Of a DNA stretch of 64,000 nt, positions 36,485-45,040 are shown one piece after another. The stretch spans positions 4,597,001-4,661,000 of the forward strand of contig NZ_CP121354.1 of the NCBI RefSeq assembly GCF_029674545.1. The letters are read 5' to 3'. The position numbers and the translations under genes were made by a program. How positions within the stretch are numbered: the stretch's first letter is position 1; each line of letters starts with the position of its first letter. Source of the DNA: Mesorhizobium sp. WSM4904 (lineage in GTDB: Bacteria > Pseudomonadota > Alphaproteobacteria > Rhizobiales > Rhizobiaceae). The notes below the pieces were generated by a model, which saw only the letters and a program-made list of their open reading frames with translations, ran no database searches and was not told where the DNA came from.

Positions 36485-36516
36485 GGATACCAGTTTGGTA
36501 TCCCAAAATGGTATCC
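36485..36516. promoter_or_regulatory. Probable GntR operator between the regulator and MFS gene
   Basis: GGATACCA-gtt-TGGTATCC (36485-36503) is a perfect inverted repeat with 8 bp arms, followed by a third half-site TGGTATCC (36509-36516). The TGGTATNC/GNATACCA form is usual for FCD-type GntR regulators. It lies 33 bp before the MFS start. Confidence 0.7.
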
Positions 36517-36548
36517 GGAGCAATCCCGGATGACCGGGCAGGCATGAC

Positions 36549-37796
36549 ATGGCAGACGACACTTCGGAACAGAGCGGCTACAGCATCCATTGGCGGCGCA
36601 ATCTCGCCGTCTGCTTCGCCGGCTCGTTCAGCACGCTCATCGCCATGACGCTGCTCTTGCCCTTCCTGCCGCTTTACGTCGAACAGCTCGGCGCCGAGGG
36701 GCACGCGGCGATCGTGCAATGGTCGGGCATTGCCTATGGCGCCACCTTCTTTGCCGCGGCGCTGGTCGCGCCCTTGTGGGGGCGGCTCGGCGACCGTTAC
36801 GGCCGCAAGCTGATGCTGGTGCGCGCCTCGTTCGGGATGGCGATCTGCATGTCGCTGACCGGCATGGTCGAGAGTGTCTGGCAATTGGTGTTGCTGAGGC
36901 TCCTCATCGGCTTTGCCGGCGGCTATTCCTCGGGATCAACGATATTGGTGGCGATGCAGACGCCGAAGGACCGCTCCGGCTGGGCGCTCGGCGTGCTCTC
37001 GGCCGGCATCACCGCGGGCTCGCTGGTCGGGCCGCTGCTCGGCGGCGTGCTGCCGCCGGTGATCGGCATCCGCGCCACCTTCCTGCTCTCCGGCGGTGTG
37101 ATTTTCCTTGCGTTCCTGGCCACGACTTTCCTGATCAAGGAAAACCCGCCGGCGCGCAAACCCGTCTCGGCGGCAAAACCGAAAAGCGGCTGGTCGCAGA
37201 TCCCCGACAAGCGCCCTGTCGTCGCCATGCTGACGACCGGCATGCTGCTCGCCTTCGCCACCATGTCGATCGAGCCGATCATCACCGTCTATGTGCAGCA
37301 GCTCGTCGAGGACCAGAGCAAGGTGACGATGGTCGCGGGCGTGGTGATGTCGGCGGCCGCGCTCGGCACCATTCTATCCTCATCATGGCTGGGCAAGCTC
37401 GCCGACTGCGTCGGCCACTGGAATGTCGTCGTCGGCGCGCTCGCGATCTCGGCGCTGCTGCTCATCCCGCAGGCTTTCGTCACCGACGGCTGGCAGCTCA
37501 TCGGGCTGCGCTTCCTGATGGGCCTGGCGCTCGGCGGCCTGCTGCCCTGCATCACCAGCATCATCCGCCACAACATCCCGGACGGCGTCGGCGGCAACGT
37601 GCTCGGGTTGTCGATCTCGGCGCAATATGTCGGCCAGGTAGCGGGGCCGCTCGCCGGCGGCTTCGTCGGCGGCCATTTCGGCATGCGGGCGGTGTTCCTC
37701 GGCACATCCGTGCTGATGGCGCTGGGCGCGGTCTATAACTGGATTGTCCAGTCGCGGCGGGCGCGGCATATGCTGGTCGAGGCCGGCGAATCCTGA
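36549..37796 (+). CDS. MFS multidrug efflux transporter
   Basis: A 415-residue, 12-span transporter of the DHA1 drug:H+ type. Motif A (GRLGDRYGRKLMLV) lies between spans 2 and 3, and motif C-like GITAGSLVGPLLGG in span 5. A central loop has an Ala/Lys-rich stretch (PPARKPVSAAKPKSGW). It is divergent from the GntR gene, and the palindromic sites in between suggest repression relieved by a ligand. The substrate is unknown. A DUF423-like gene follows 36 bp downstream. Confidence 0.88.
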   Translation: MADDTSEQSGYSIHWRRNLAVCFAGSFSTLIAMTLLLPFLPLYVEQLGAEGHAAIVQWSGIAYGATFFAAALVAPLWGRLGDRYGRKLMLVRASFGMAICMSLTGMVESVWQLVLLRLLIGFAGGYSSGSTILVAMQTPKDRSGWALGVLSAGITAGSLVGPLLGGVLPPVIGIRATFLLSGGVIFLAFLATTFLIKENPPARKPVSAAKPKSGWSQIPDKRPVVAMLTTGMLLAFATMSIEPIITVYVQQLVEDQSKVTMVAGVVMSAAALGTILSSSWLGKLADCVGHWNVVVGALAISALLLIPQAFVTDGWQLIGLRFLMGLALGGLLPCITSIIRHNIPDGVGGNVLGLSISAQYVGQVAGPLAGGFVGGHFGMRAVFLGTSVLMALGAVYNWIVQSRRARHMLVEAGES

Positions 37797-37832
37797 TTGG
37801 CGCGCCTGCCCGCCGAAACACGGAGCATTGAA

Positions 37833-38207
37833 ATGAGCCTTGCCGGGCAATCCTCAAACGGCGCCGGCCGTGTCCTCGTGCTGGCCGGCGGCCTCGTCGG
37901 CGCGGCAGGCGTGGCGCTGTCGGCCGCCGCCGCGCATTTAGGCGGCGTCTTCACCGGCACGGCCGCATCCTTCCTGTTGATGCATGCGCCGGTCTTTCTC
38001 GGCATCGGCCTTGTCGGCGGCAACCGGTGTCTCCGGATCGCAAGCCTGGTGCTGCTCGTCGGCCTGCTGCTGTTCTCGGGCGACCTGCTCGCCCGGGATT
38101 TCCTCGGTTCGCGACTGTTCCCGATGTCGGCGCCGATCGGCGGCACCTTGCTTATCGCCGGCTGGCTGGCGATCGCGGTCTCGGCGCTACTGCGTCCACG
38201 GCCCTAG
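37833..38207 (+). CDS. DUF423 family membrane protein
   Basis: A 124-residue protein with four membrane helices. The conserved DUF423 features are GLVGAAGVALSAAAAHL near the N-terminus, LMHAPVFLGIG, and FSGDLLARDFLGSRLFPMSAPIGGTLLIAGWLAIA in the last third. The ATG at 37833 has CGGAG seven bases upstream and is preferred to an earlier TTG. It is probably co-transcribed with the MFS gene. Family function is unknown. Confidence 0.82.
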   Translation: MSLAGQSSNGAGRVLVLAGGLVGAAGVALSAAAAHLGGVFTGTAASFLLMHAPVFLGIGLVGGNRCLRIASLVLLVGLLLFSGDLLARDFLGSRLFPMSAPIGGTLLIAGWLAIAVSALLRPRP

Positions 38208-38253
38208 ACTGACCCGCCTCGTGGCGGGGCTCGCCGCGAATGAAACGGCGGGA

Positions 38254-38391
38254 TTACTTGCGCCCCGGACGCAGCTTCAGTCTGCGCGTCGCCGGCTCCG
38301 CCGCGCGCTGCCGTTCCGGGCGGTCGGTCGCCGGCGATATGCCCCAATAGTTGCGATAGATGTCCTGGAAAAGATGGCTGATCGGATGCAT
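38254..38391 (-). CDS. Microprotein B of a tandem paralogous pair under the LacI-type operator
   Basis: A 45-residue protein beginning MHPISHLFQDIYRNYWGI, then a basic, Arg-rich tail ending KLRPGRK. It shares 12 of the first 18 residues with microprotein A (38448-38591), while the tails differ. This conservation, the start with GGGG upstream, and an operator site (38407-38420) 16 bp before the ATG support a real gene. An in-frame ATG at 38403 would add four residues. I recognise no domain and cannot give a function. No membrane span is seen. Confidence 0.6.
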   Translation of the reverse strand: MHPISHLFQDIYRNYWGISPATDRPERQRAAEPATRRLKLRPGRK

Positions 38392-38406
38392 GACTGGCCC
38401 CATGAA

Positions 38407-38420
38407 TTGAATCGATCCAA
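38407..38420. promoter_or_regulatory. LacI-type operator site 1 (before microprotein B)
   Basis: TTGAATCGATCCAA, an imperfect 14 bp palindrome identical to site 3 and the reverse complement of site 2. It lies between microproteins A and B, 16 bp before the start of B. Confidence 0.65.
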
Positions 38421-38447
38421 TCGATCGACGCGAAAAAGGCTGATTTT

Positions 38448-38591
38448 TCAGGCGCGCTTGCGCTTCACGATGAAATGGGGTTCGCGCTTCCACGGGCTTG
38501 CACCGCCGCGGCGCCGCTCGCTCCGCGCGGCCGAGGCGATGCCCCAATCGTTGCGGTAGACGTCTTCAAACAAATAGTTGACCGGATGCAT
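38448..38591 (-). CDS. Microprotein A of a tandem paralogous pair under the LacI-type operator
   Basis: A 47-residue protein: MHPVNYLFEDVYRNDWGIAS, then an Arg/Lys-rich tail (SERRRGGASPWKREPHFIVKRKRA). The GAGGAGG before the ATG at 38591 is one of the strongest ribosome-binding sites in the window. It is paralogous to microprotein B directly downstream. Both share MHP..xLF.D.YRN.WGI. The gene is divergent from a LacI-family regulator and has two operator copies in its promoter region. Function unknown; small basic proteins of this size can be regulators of a larger enzyme or nucleic-acid binding, but nothing in the sequence decides. Confidence 0.68.
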   Translation of the reverse strand: MHPVNYLFEDVYRNDWGIASAARSERRRGGASPWKREPHFIVKRKRA

Positions 38592-38635
38592 GGCACCCTC
38601 CTCTTCGAACTTTGCTCCTAATCGCCGAAGCGACA

Positions 38636-38649
38636 TTGGATCGATTCAA
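38636..38649. promoter_or_regulatory. LacI-type operator site 2
   Basis: TTGGATCGATTCAA, the exact reverse complement of sites 1 and 3, 44 bp before the microprotein A start in the divergent promoter region. Confidence 0.7.
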
Positions 38650-38685
38650 ATCATATGCCTCACGCCACTGGAGTCAAGCGAAAAT

Positions 38686-38699
38686 TTGAATCGATCCAA
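38686..38699. promoter_or_regulatory. LacI-type operator site 3
   Basis: TTGAATCGATCCAA, 70 bp before the lacI start; its centre is 50 bp from that of site 2, a spacing that could let one tetramer or two dimers bridge both. Confidence 0.7.
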
Positions 38700-38769
38700 G
38701 AAAAATGTTAGATGACCGGCAACCATTCCACGGTCATGTTGGCTCTGTGACCGGATTCGGAGGAACGAC

Positions 38770-39849
38770 ATGGCATCACCTATCGAAGGCCAAGCACGAC
38801 CCATCCGGCTGGCGGACATCGCCAAGGCGGCCGGTGTCTCGCACGGCACGGCTTCCAACGTCTTCAGCCGCCCGGAGATCGTGCGCGCCGAGGTGCGCGA
38901 AAAGGTCAAGGCGGTGGCGGAAGCGATGGGTTATGCCGGCCCCGATCCGAAGGGCCGGCTGCTGCGTGCCGGCAAGGTTAACGCCATCGGCGTCGGCACG
39001 ACCGAACCCCTCTCCTATTTCTTCGAGGATCCCTTCGCCCGCGTCATGATGGCCGGCATCTCCGAAGCCTGCGACGCAACCGGCGCCGGGATCGCCCTGG
39101 TCTCGGCCGCCAACCAGGAAAAGCTCGCCTGGAACATCCAGAGCGCGCTTGTCGATGGCTTCATCCTGTTCTGCATCGAAGGCGGCTCGCGCCTCGTCGA
39201 TCTGACGCGGGAGCGCAGGCTGCCCTTCGTGGCGCTGGAACTCGGCTTTCACGATGAGACCATTTCGGCGATCGGCGTCGACAATGTCGCCGGCGGGCGA
39301 CTCGCCGCGCGCCATGTCGCCGAACTCGGCCACCGTCGCTTCGCGGTTCTGTCGCTGACCCTCGGCGAGGAACGCACCGGTTTCGTCACGCCGGAAATGG
39401 TCCGATCGGCGGTCTATACGGGAACGCGTGATCGTCTCGCCGGCTATTTCGAGGAACTGTCCCGCTTCGGTATCGACACGACAAAGATCCCAATCTTCGA
39501 AACCGAGAACGAAGAAAAAAGCACCAGGGCCGGGCTCGAAGCGATCTTCACCCGCGGCGAGCGGCCGACCGCCATCCTGGCGATGTCCGACAGGATGGCC
39601 TTGATCGCCATCGAATGGTTGGCCAAGCGGGGCCTCAAGGTGCCGGAGGATGTTTCCATCGTCGGCTTCGACGGCGTGCCGGACGGCGCGCTAAGCGACC
39701 CGCCGCTGACCACGATTGCCCAGCCGATCACCGAGATCGGCCGCCGGGCTGCTCACATGATCCTCGACTTCGACGGCACGGTGCGGCGTGAGACGATGGG
39801 CGTCGAGCTCGTCGTCAGGGCCTCTACCGGCCCTGCGCCGAAAAGCTGA
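38770..39849 (+). CDS. LacI-family transcriptional regulator
   Basis: A 359-residue regulator. The N-terminal helix-turn-helix is IRLADIAKAAGVSHGTASNVFSRPEIVRAEVREKV with the hinge helix after it (VAEAMGYAGPDPKGRLLRAG). The periplasmic-binding-protein-like sensor domain follows (KVNAIGVGTTEPLSYFFEDPF to VSIVGFDGVPDGALSDPPLTTI). The insertion around RTGFVTPEMVRSAVYTGTRD is longer than in LacI/PurR. It is divergent from the microprotein pair. No sugar transporter or catabolic operon is adjacent, which is unusual for the family. It probably represses itself and the microproteins via the 14 bp sites. Confidence 0.9.
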   Translation: MASPIEGQARPIRLADIAKAAGVSHGTASNVFSRPEIVRAEVREKVKAVAEAMGYAGPDPKGRLLRAGKVNAIGVGTTEPLSYFFEDPFARVMMAGISEACDATGAGIALVSAANQEKLAWNIQSALVDGFILFCIEGGSRLVDLTRERRLPFVALELGFHDETISAIGVDNVAGGRLAARHVAELGHRRFAVLSLTLGEERTGFVTPEMVRSAVYTGTRDRLAGYFEELSRFGIDTTKIPIFETENEEKSTRAGLEAIFTRGERPTAILAMSDRMALIAIEWLAKRGLKVPEDVSIVGFDGVPDGALSDPPLTTIAQPITEIGRRAAHMILDFDGTVRRETMGVELVVRASTGPAPKS

Positions 39850-39861
39850 ACAATTCCCAGC

Positions 39862-39883
39862 AGTTCAGCTAGGTAGCTGAACT
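39862..39883. terminator. Hairpin between lacI-type gene and opgC
   Basis: A perfect 10 bp inverted repeat AGTTCAGCTA-gg-TAGCTGAACT lies between the convergent genes, 13 bp after the lacI-type stop. No long T run follows, so termination efficiency is uncertain. Confidence 0.5.
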
Positions 39884-39904
39884 ACTGCTTTCCTGGATTT
39901 TATT

Positions 39905-41140
39905 TCAGTACCCGCCAATCCTCGCCGGTACCGGTTGCGCGCCGAACGCGGCGCGCGCGGACTCCCCGCGTGCCGGCTTGGCGCGAGCCGGACCGAGACC
40001 GGCGAACCATTCGAGATAGAGCGCCAGCGCGAACTGCATGGCGATGCCGGCCGCGATCAGCAGCGTGTCAAAGGCGAGCCCGCCCGGATTGATCAGCTTC
40101 AGCACCTGCGCAACCATGGCGATCAGCGTTCCGGCAATGAACACCGGCAGCGAGCGCTTGCCGAGGATCGCCAGCGGATTGTCGGGCTTGGCGCGGAACA
40201 AGTTCGACACGGCCGGCAGAGCCACGATCAGATAGCTGACGGCCAGGATGTGCAGCAGCCGCGGCAGCGACAGGAAGGTCTTGTCGAAACCGCCGATCAC
40301 AACCGGCAGGTTGAACCAGGTGATATGACCCCAGAGCGGGCTGTGCACCCAGATCGCCGCGCCGGCCACGTAGACGCCGGCGAAGCCCACCAGCCACCGG
40401 TTCACGGGGATGGTGCCGCCGCGCTTGACGTGCAGCATGGCGGCAAGGCCGATATTGAACAGGAATTGCCAGGACAGCGGGTTCAAGAACCAGAGACCCG
40501 GTTCGGGATAGTTCGGCGGCGCGATCTGCCAGATCCCGGCAACCAGCCACAGCAGGCCGGACACCGTCAGTGCCGCCACGGGCCTGCAGCTGACGAACAG
40601 CACGAAGGCCGGCGCCGCCAGAAGCAGCGCGGCATAAACCGGCAGGATGTTGTTGTAGCCGAGCTGGTGACCGAGCGTGACGATGCCGAGCAGCACTTCC
40701 GGCGTGTTCCTCATCAGCGGCTCGATGTTGATCATCTTCAACAGCTCCGGCCGGTGGGCAAACACCGCCGTAGCGCAGAACAGGGCGATCACCGCCATGG
40801 TGATGACGATATGGGTGACGTAGAGCACGCCGGCGCGCCGCCACATCTTAAGCGTCGCCAGCAGCCTGCCGCCTGGCTTGAACTTGCTGCCATAGGCGAG
40901 CGCCACGGAGATGCCGGAGATCAGCACAAAGGCCTCGGCCGCGTCGGAAAAGCCGAGATTCTTATAGGTCAGGTTTTCGAAGACGGTGCCCGGCACATGG
41001 TCGACGAAAATGGTGAGCAAGGCGAGCGCGCGCAGCACGTCGATACGCGTGTCGCGCTGGTTGATGCGCGTATCACGGTCCTTGGTAGGCGTGTCGCGAT
41101 CGTCGGCTCGCGTATCGCGCTGAGAAACGGGGATGGTCAT
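39905..41140 (-). CDS. opgC: OpgC-family membrane protein (osmoregulated periplasmic glucan modification)
   Basis: A 411-residue inner-membrane protein with about ten spans. OpgC proteins add succinyl or similar groups to periplasmic glucans. The family start is IDVLRALALLTIFVDHVPGTVFENLTYKNLGFSDAAEAFVLISG, where the acyltransferase-3-like Arg and His are seen. The N-terminal 35 residues are unusual: the motif RDTR/RDTP repeats four times at seven- to eight-residue spacing (QRDTRADDRDTPTKDRDTRI). ATG at 41140 is favoured over a TTG six bases upstream because GAGG is ten bases away. No opgGH genes are nearby. Confidence 0.82.
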   Translation of the reverse strand: MTIPVSQRDTRADDRDTPTKDRDTRINQRDTRIDVLRALALLTIFVDHVPGTVFENLTYKNLGFSDAAEAFVLISGISVALAYGSKFKPGGRLLATLKMWRRAGVLYVTHIVITMAVIALFCATAVFAHRPELLKMINIEPLMRNTPEVLLGIVTLGHQLGYNNILPVYAALLLAAPAFVLFVSCRPVAALTVSGLLWLVAGIWQIAPPNYPEPGLWFLNPLSWQFLFNIGLAAMLHVKRGGTIPVNRWLVGFAGVYVAGAAIWVHSPLWGHITWFNLPVVIGGFDKTFLSLPRLLHILAVSYLIVALPAVSNLFRAKPDNPLAILGKRSLPVFIAGTLIAMVAQVLKLINPGGLAFDTLLIAAGIAMQFALALYLEWFAGLGPARAKPARGESARAAFGAQPVPARIGGY

Positions 41141-41342
41141 CGACAAAAGGCCTCAGAGCTGGTGTTTCATGTCCAGCAATGCGACCCCCGACGCACCGCT
41201 TCGATTCCTCCCGTCGGGAGGGTATCGGCGCAGAAACGGCCTGAAATGCGCCCGGTTCAATCAACTTTCGCGGAGCTTGAAAACATTCCGTTTTGAAGCC
41301 GGCAAATCAACGAAATCACCATAAAATCAACAGGATGTGATC

Positions 41343-42002
41343 ATGTCCGAACATGCCAATAAAAACAGCGTGCTGCATCATGATCTGCCTTTTCCCTACC
41401 GCTTGATGAGACCGGCAAATGCGAGCTGCGACTGCCTTTTCGTGCTGCATGGATCGGGCGTGGACGAAACGACGCTGGCGCCGCTGGCAAGGCAGATCGC
41501 GCCGCGCGCGGTGCTTGTCGCGGCGCGCGGCCGCATCCGGCAGGAGGACGGTTTCCGTTGGTTCGAGCGAATCACGCCGACCAGCTTCGAGCAGTCGAGC
41601 ATCCGCGCGGAGACGGCCGCCTTCGCTGAATTCGCAACCGAAGCCGCCGAGCGCCACGATCTCGATTTTTCACGCGCGACCTTCCTCGGCTATTCGAACG
41701 GCGCCAATCTGGTTTCCACGCTCATGCTGCTTCATCCCGGGCTGGTGCGGCAGGCGGCATTATTGAGAGCGATGCCGGTGCTCGACGACGCGCCGGCGAC
41801 CGACCTTTCCGGCACGCGGGTGCTGATCATCGCCGGCGCGACAGACCAGACCTACGGCCCCTTCGCGCCGGCCCTGGTGACGCTGCTCAGCGAGCACGGC
41901 GCCGAGGTCGATGCGCGCATCGTCGCCTCCGGCCATGAATTCGGCGATGCGGACGCCATGATCGCGCGGCAATGGCTTGCCGGAGCTAACCCGGCCACCT
42001 GA
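41343..42002 (+). CDS. Alpha/beta hydrolase (phospholipase/carboxylesterase-like)
   Basis: A 219-residue serine hydrolase. The oxyanion strand is CLFVLHGSGVDETTLAPLA, the nucleophile elbow GYSNGAN (Ser at about residue 119), the Asp in IIAGATDQTYGPF, and the His in VASGHEFGDAD. This is the short esterase group that includes YpfH and carboxylesterase Est-type enzymes. The ATG at 41343 has AGGA seven bases upstream. It is a single gene; the substrate is unknown. Confidence 0.85.
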   Translation: MSEHANKNSVLHHDLPFPYRLMRPANASCDCLFVLHGSGVDETTLAPLARQIAPRAVLVAARGRIRQEDGFRWFERITPTSFEQSSIRAETAAFAEFATEAAERHDLDFSRATFLGYSNGANLVSTLMLLHPGLVRQAALLRAMPVLDDAPATDLSGTRVLIIAGATDQTYGPFAPALVTLLSEHGAEVDARIVASGHEFGDADAMIARQWLAGANPAT

Positions 42003-42076
42003 CTGCACTCCTGACGCGGAATTCGCGTGCCGACATGGCAGCCGACTCCGGTGTAGCCGGCTCCGTCTAGGGCCAC

Positions 42077-43465
42077 TCAGCCCTGACCCATCCTGTTCCA
42101 GGCATCCAGGCCGGCGATCTTGTAGGCTTCGGCCAGCGTCGGATAGTTGAAGGTGTTGTTGACGAAGAAGTCGACGGTACCGCCGAGATTGATCACCGCC
42201 TGGCCGATATGGATGAGCTCGGTGGCGCCCTCGCCGACGATATGGGCGCCGAGCAGGCGGCGGGTCTCGACCGAGAACAGGAGCTTCAGGAAGCCGCTGC
42301 TGACACCCATGATGTGGCCACGTGAGGTCTCGCGGAAACGCGCAACGCCGACCTCGTAGGCGATCCCGCTCTCGCGCACCTGTTCCTCCGACTGGCCGAC
42401 GGTCGAGATTTCCGGCACGGCATAGATGCCGTAGGGAAAGGTTTCCGGCGCCGGCGGCAGGGTGACGCCGAAAGCGTGACAGGCAGCCACCCTGCCCTGC
42501 TCCATGGAGGTCGAGGCCAGGCTTGGGAAGCCGATGACGTCGCCGGCGGCATAGATATTCGGCGCACTGGTCTGGAACGTTTGCGGGTCGACCTTGATGC
42601 GACCTCTCCCATCGGCTTCGATGCCAACCATCTCCAGGCCGAGGCTGGCGACGTTGCCGGTGCGGCCGGCGGCGTAGAGCACCATCTCGGAACGGATGGT
42701 GCGGCCGTCGGCCAGCGTCACCTCGGCATGATCCGGCTTCGAAGCGATTTCCTTGACCGTGCTGCCGAGGCGAATGGTCATGCCACGATCGCGCATCTGG
42801 TGGATGAAGTCGTCGACGATCTCGCGATCGATGAAATCGAGGATGGTGCTGCGCGGCTCGACCAGCGTGACCGGCACGTCCAGCGCCGAGAAGATGGTCG
42901 CGTATTCGACGCCGATGACACCGGCGCCGATCACTGTCAGCGTGCGCGGCAGATGGTGGAGTTCCAGCATCTCGTCGCTGTCGAAGATGCGCTTCTTGTC
43001 GAACGGCACGTCCCCTGGGCGATGCGGCCTGGTGCCGACGGCGATCAGCGCGTTGGCGAAACCGACTTCGCTGTAGTCACCGTTATCCGCCGTCAGGCTG
43101 ACCCGATTGGGGCCAAGGAATTTGACTGCGGCGCGCGCACTCCTCACGGTATTGCGCATGAACTGGTGCTGCAGCACCTCGACCTCGTGGTCGAGCGTCT
43201 TGTGCAGGCGATCGACGAGATCGGCGATCGAAATATCCTGCTTGACCCGGTAGCCGCGGCCGTAGAAGCCGCGCTCGCGCCAGCCGGAAAGGTTGAGCAC
43301 CGTCTCGCGCAGCGTTTTCGACGGAATTGTGCCGGTGTGCACCGAGACGCCGCCGAGGCGACGGCCCCTGTCGACCACCAGCACCGATTTGCCAAGCTTG
43401 GCCGACTGCACCGCGGCGCGGCGCCCGGAGGGGCCGCTGCCGATGACAAGCATGTCGTAATCCAT
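42077..43465 (-). CDS. sthA: Soluble pyridine nucleotide transhydrogenase (Si-specific)
   Basis: A 462-residue FAD enzyme that interconverts NADPH and NADH. The FAD-binding motif is VIGSGPSGRRAAVQSAKLG. The active-site region of the disulfide oxidoreductase family reads GGVSVHTGTIPSKTLRE, with no redox cysteines, the mark of SthA rather than lipoamide dehydrogenase. The second Rossmann motif is VIGAGVIGVEYATIFSAL and the FAD-binding IYAAGDVIGFPSLAS. The ATG at 43465 begins MDYDMLVIG; longer frames are rejected. It is a single gene. Confidence 0.93.
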   Translation of the reverse strand: MDYDMLVIGSGPSGRRAAVQSAKLGKSVLVVDRGRRLGGVSVHTGTIPSKTLRETVLNLSGWRERGFYGRGYRVKQDISIADLVDRLHKTLDHEVEVLQHQFMRNTVRSARAAVKFLGPNRVSLTADNGDYSEVGFANALIAVGTRPHRPGDVPFDKKRIFDSDEMLELHHLPRTLTVIGAGVIGVEYATIFSALDVPVTLVEPRSTILDFIDREIVDDFIHQMRDRGMTIRLGSTVKEIASKPDHAEVTLADGRTIRSEMVLYAAGRTGNVASLGLEMVGIEADGRGRIKVDPQTFQTSAPNIYAAGDVIGFPSLASTSMEQGRVAACHAFGVTLPPAPETFPYGIYAVPEISTVGQSEEQVRESGIAYEVGVARFRETSRGHIMGVSSGFLKLLFSVETRRLLGAHIVGEGATELIHIGQAVINLGGTVDFFVNNTFNYPTLAEAYKIAGLDAWNRMGQG

Positions 43466-43664
43466 ATTTCCCCATCCCCTCGGCGTCTTGCTGCGCCGCA
43501 GCAAGCTAACGCGATCCGCGCCATGAATTCAACCATAGCGCCCCGGCTCACCACGGCTTGTCGCGCATGCGTCACCGGTCGTCGATCTTGATTCCGCCGC
43601 CGGCTTTCACCATTTCAGTGGCGAATGGCCGACACCTATTTCGGGCCAATTACGAGGATATGAC

Positions 43665-44135
43665 ATGAACGCGCGCGTTCTTGACGGCGAGATCATCACC
43701 ACGAGGTTCGAGGACACGCGCGCCTATCGCGGCGTGCGCACAAGGCGCATCTTCGCCTTCATCCTCGACTATTTCATCGTTGCGCTGCTCACCATCCCCT
43801 TCGCGATACTGGTCGCCGTGCTTGGCCTTTTGACCTTCGGCCTCGGCTGGGCACTGTTTTCCGTGCTGGTGCCGGCGGTTGCCATCCTCTACATCTGGAA
43901 TACGTTGGGCAGCCGCGACCAGGCCACGACCGGCATGAAGATCATGGGCATCCGGCTCGACAAGCTCGACGGCACGCGCATCGACGGCCTGACAGCGGTG
44001 GTGCATTCGGTGTTGTTCTGGGCCGCCAACGTCATCCTGACGCCGCTGGTGCTGCTGGTCACGCTGTTTTCGGATCGTAAGCGCACGCTGCATGACCTGC
44101 TTCTGGGCACCGTCGTCACGCGCACCGACATTTAG
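43665..44135 (+). CDS. RDD family membrane protein
   Basis: A 156-residue protein with three hydrophobic spans. The family motif appears as YRGVRTRRIFAFILDYFIVALLTIPF (Arg and two Asp positions) and the conserved segment NTLGSRDQATTGMKIMGIRLDKLDG follows the second span. RDD proteins are proposed ion or small-molecule transporters, unproven. It is followed by bpt on the same strand; a similar pairing is common in rhizobia. Confidence 0.85.
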   Translation: MNARVLDGEIITTRFEDTRAYRGVRTRRIFAFILDYFIVALLTIPFAILVAVLGLLTFGLGWALFSVLVPAVAILYIWNTLGSRDQATTGMKIMGIRLDKLDGTRIDGLTAVVHSVLFWAANVILTPLVLLVTLFSDRKRTLHDLLLGTVVTRTDI

Positions 44136-44275
44136 CGGTGTCCGCGACCGCCATCACCACGGCGGTTATGCTAAAATATGAACAGCCTTGACCGGCCGCG
44201 GCCGCACAATCCTGTTGAATTTTTCCCCGGTCGGGCCAAAGGTAGGGCGATTCGCAGGAGCGTTTCCAAGAATCG

Positions 44276-45040
44276 ATGACGCAGCATCCGACCCAGTCGC
44301 CGCAGTTCTTCCTGACCGCGCCGTCGCCGTGCCCCTACCTTGAGGGCCAGTTCGAGCGCAAGGTGTTCACGCACCTTGTCGGCGACAAGGCCCCCGAGAT
44401 GAACGACCTGTTGACCCAGGGCGGCTTCCGGCGCTCACAGAACATCGCCTACCGGCCGGCCTGCGAGTCCTGCCGCGCCTGCGTGTCGGTGCGGATCCTG
44501 GCGCAGGAGTTCACCGCCAGCCGCAACATGCGCCGCGTGGTCCAGCGCAATGCCGATCTGATCGGCGCCATGCACGACGCCCAGCCGTCGACCGAGCAGT
44601 ACTCGCTGTTCCGCGCCTATCTCGACGCCCGCCATCGCCGCGGCGGCATGTCCGACATGACCGTGCTAGACTATGCGATGATGGTCGAGGACACGCATGT
44701 CGATACCAAGATCATCGAATACCGGCGCCGCGGCCCGGACACCTTCATCACCGGCAAGGGTCAGGGTGAATTGATTGCGGTCGCGCTGACCGACAAGATG
44801 GCCGACGGTCTGTCGATGGTCTATTCCTATTTCAATCCCGATTTCGAGGACCGTTCGCTCGGCACTTTCATGATCCTCGACCACATCGCCCGCGCCAATG
44901 CGATGGGACTGCCCCACGTCTATCTCGGCTACTGGGTCAACGGCTCGCGCAAGATGAGCTATAAGATGCGCTTCATGCCGCAGGAGCATCTCGGCCCGAA
45001 AGGCTGGGAACGCTACGACCACGAAGCGGTCAGTCGCTGA
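44276..45040 (+). CDS. bpt: Aspartate/glutamate leucyltransferase (arginyltransferase family)
   Basis: A 254-residue Bpt/Ate enzyme of the bacterial N-end rule, which adds leucine to N-terminal Asp or Glu so that ClpAP can degrade the protein. The N-terminal cysteine motif [14 protein letters not shown] and [12 protein letters not shown] are the hallmarks, and the C-terminal GNAT-like domain has [17 protein letters not shown]. Overall length matches Bpt. It follows the RDD gene by 140 bp. Confidence 0.93.
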   Translation: MTQHPTQSPQFFLTAPSPCPYLEGQFERKVFTHLVGDKAPEMNDLLTQGGFRRSQNIAYRPACESCRACVSVRILAQEFTASRNMRRVVQRNADLIGAMHDAQPSTEQYSLFRAYLDARHRRGGMSDMTVLDYAMMVEDTHVDTKIIEYRRRGPDTFITGKGQGELIAVALTDKMADGLSMVYSYFNPDFEDRSLGTFMILDHIARANAMGLPHVYLGYWVNGSRKMSYKMRFMPQEHLGPKGWERYDHEAVSR

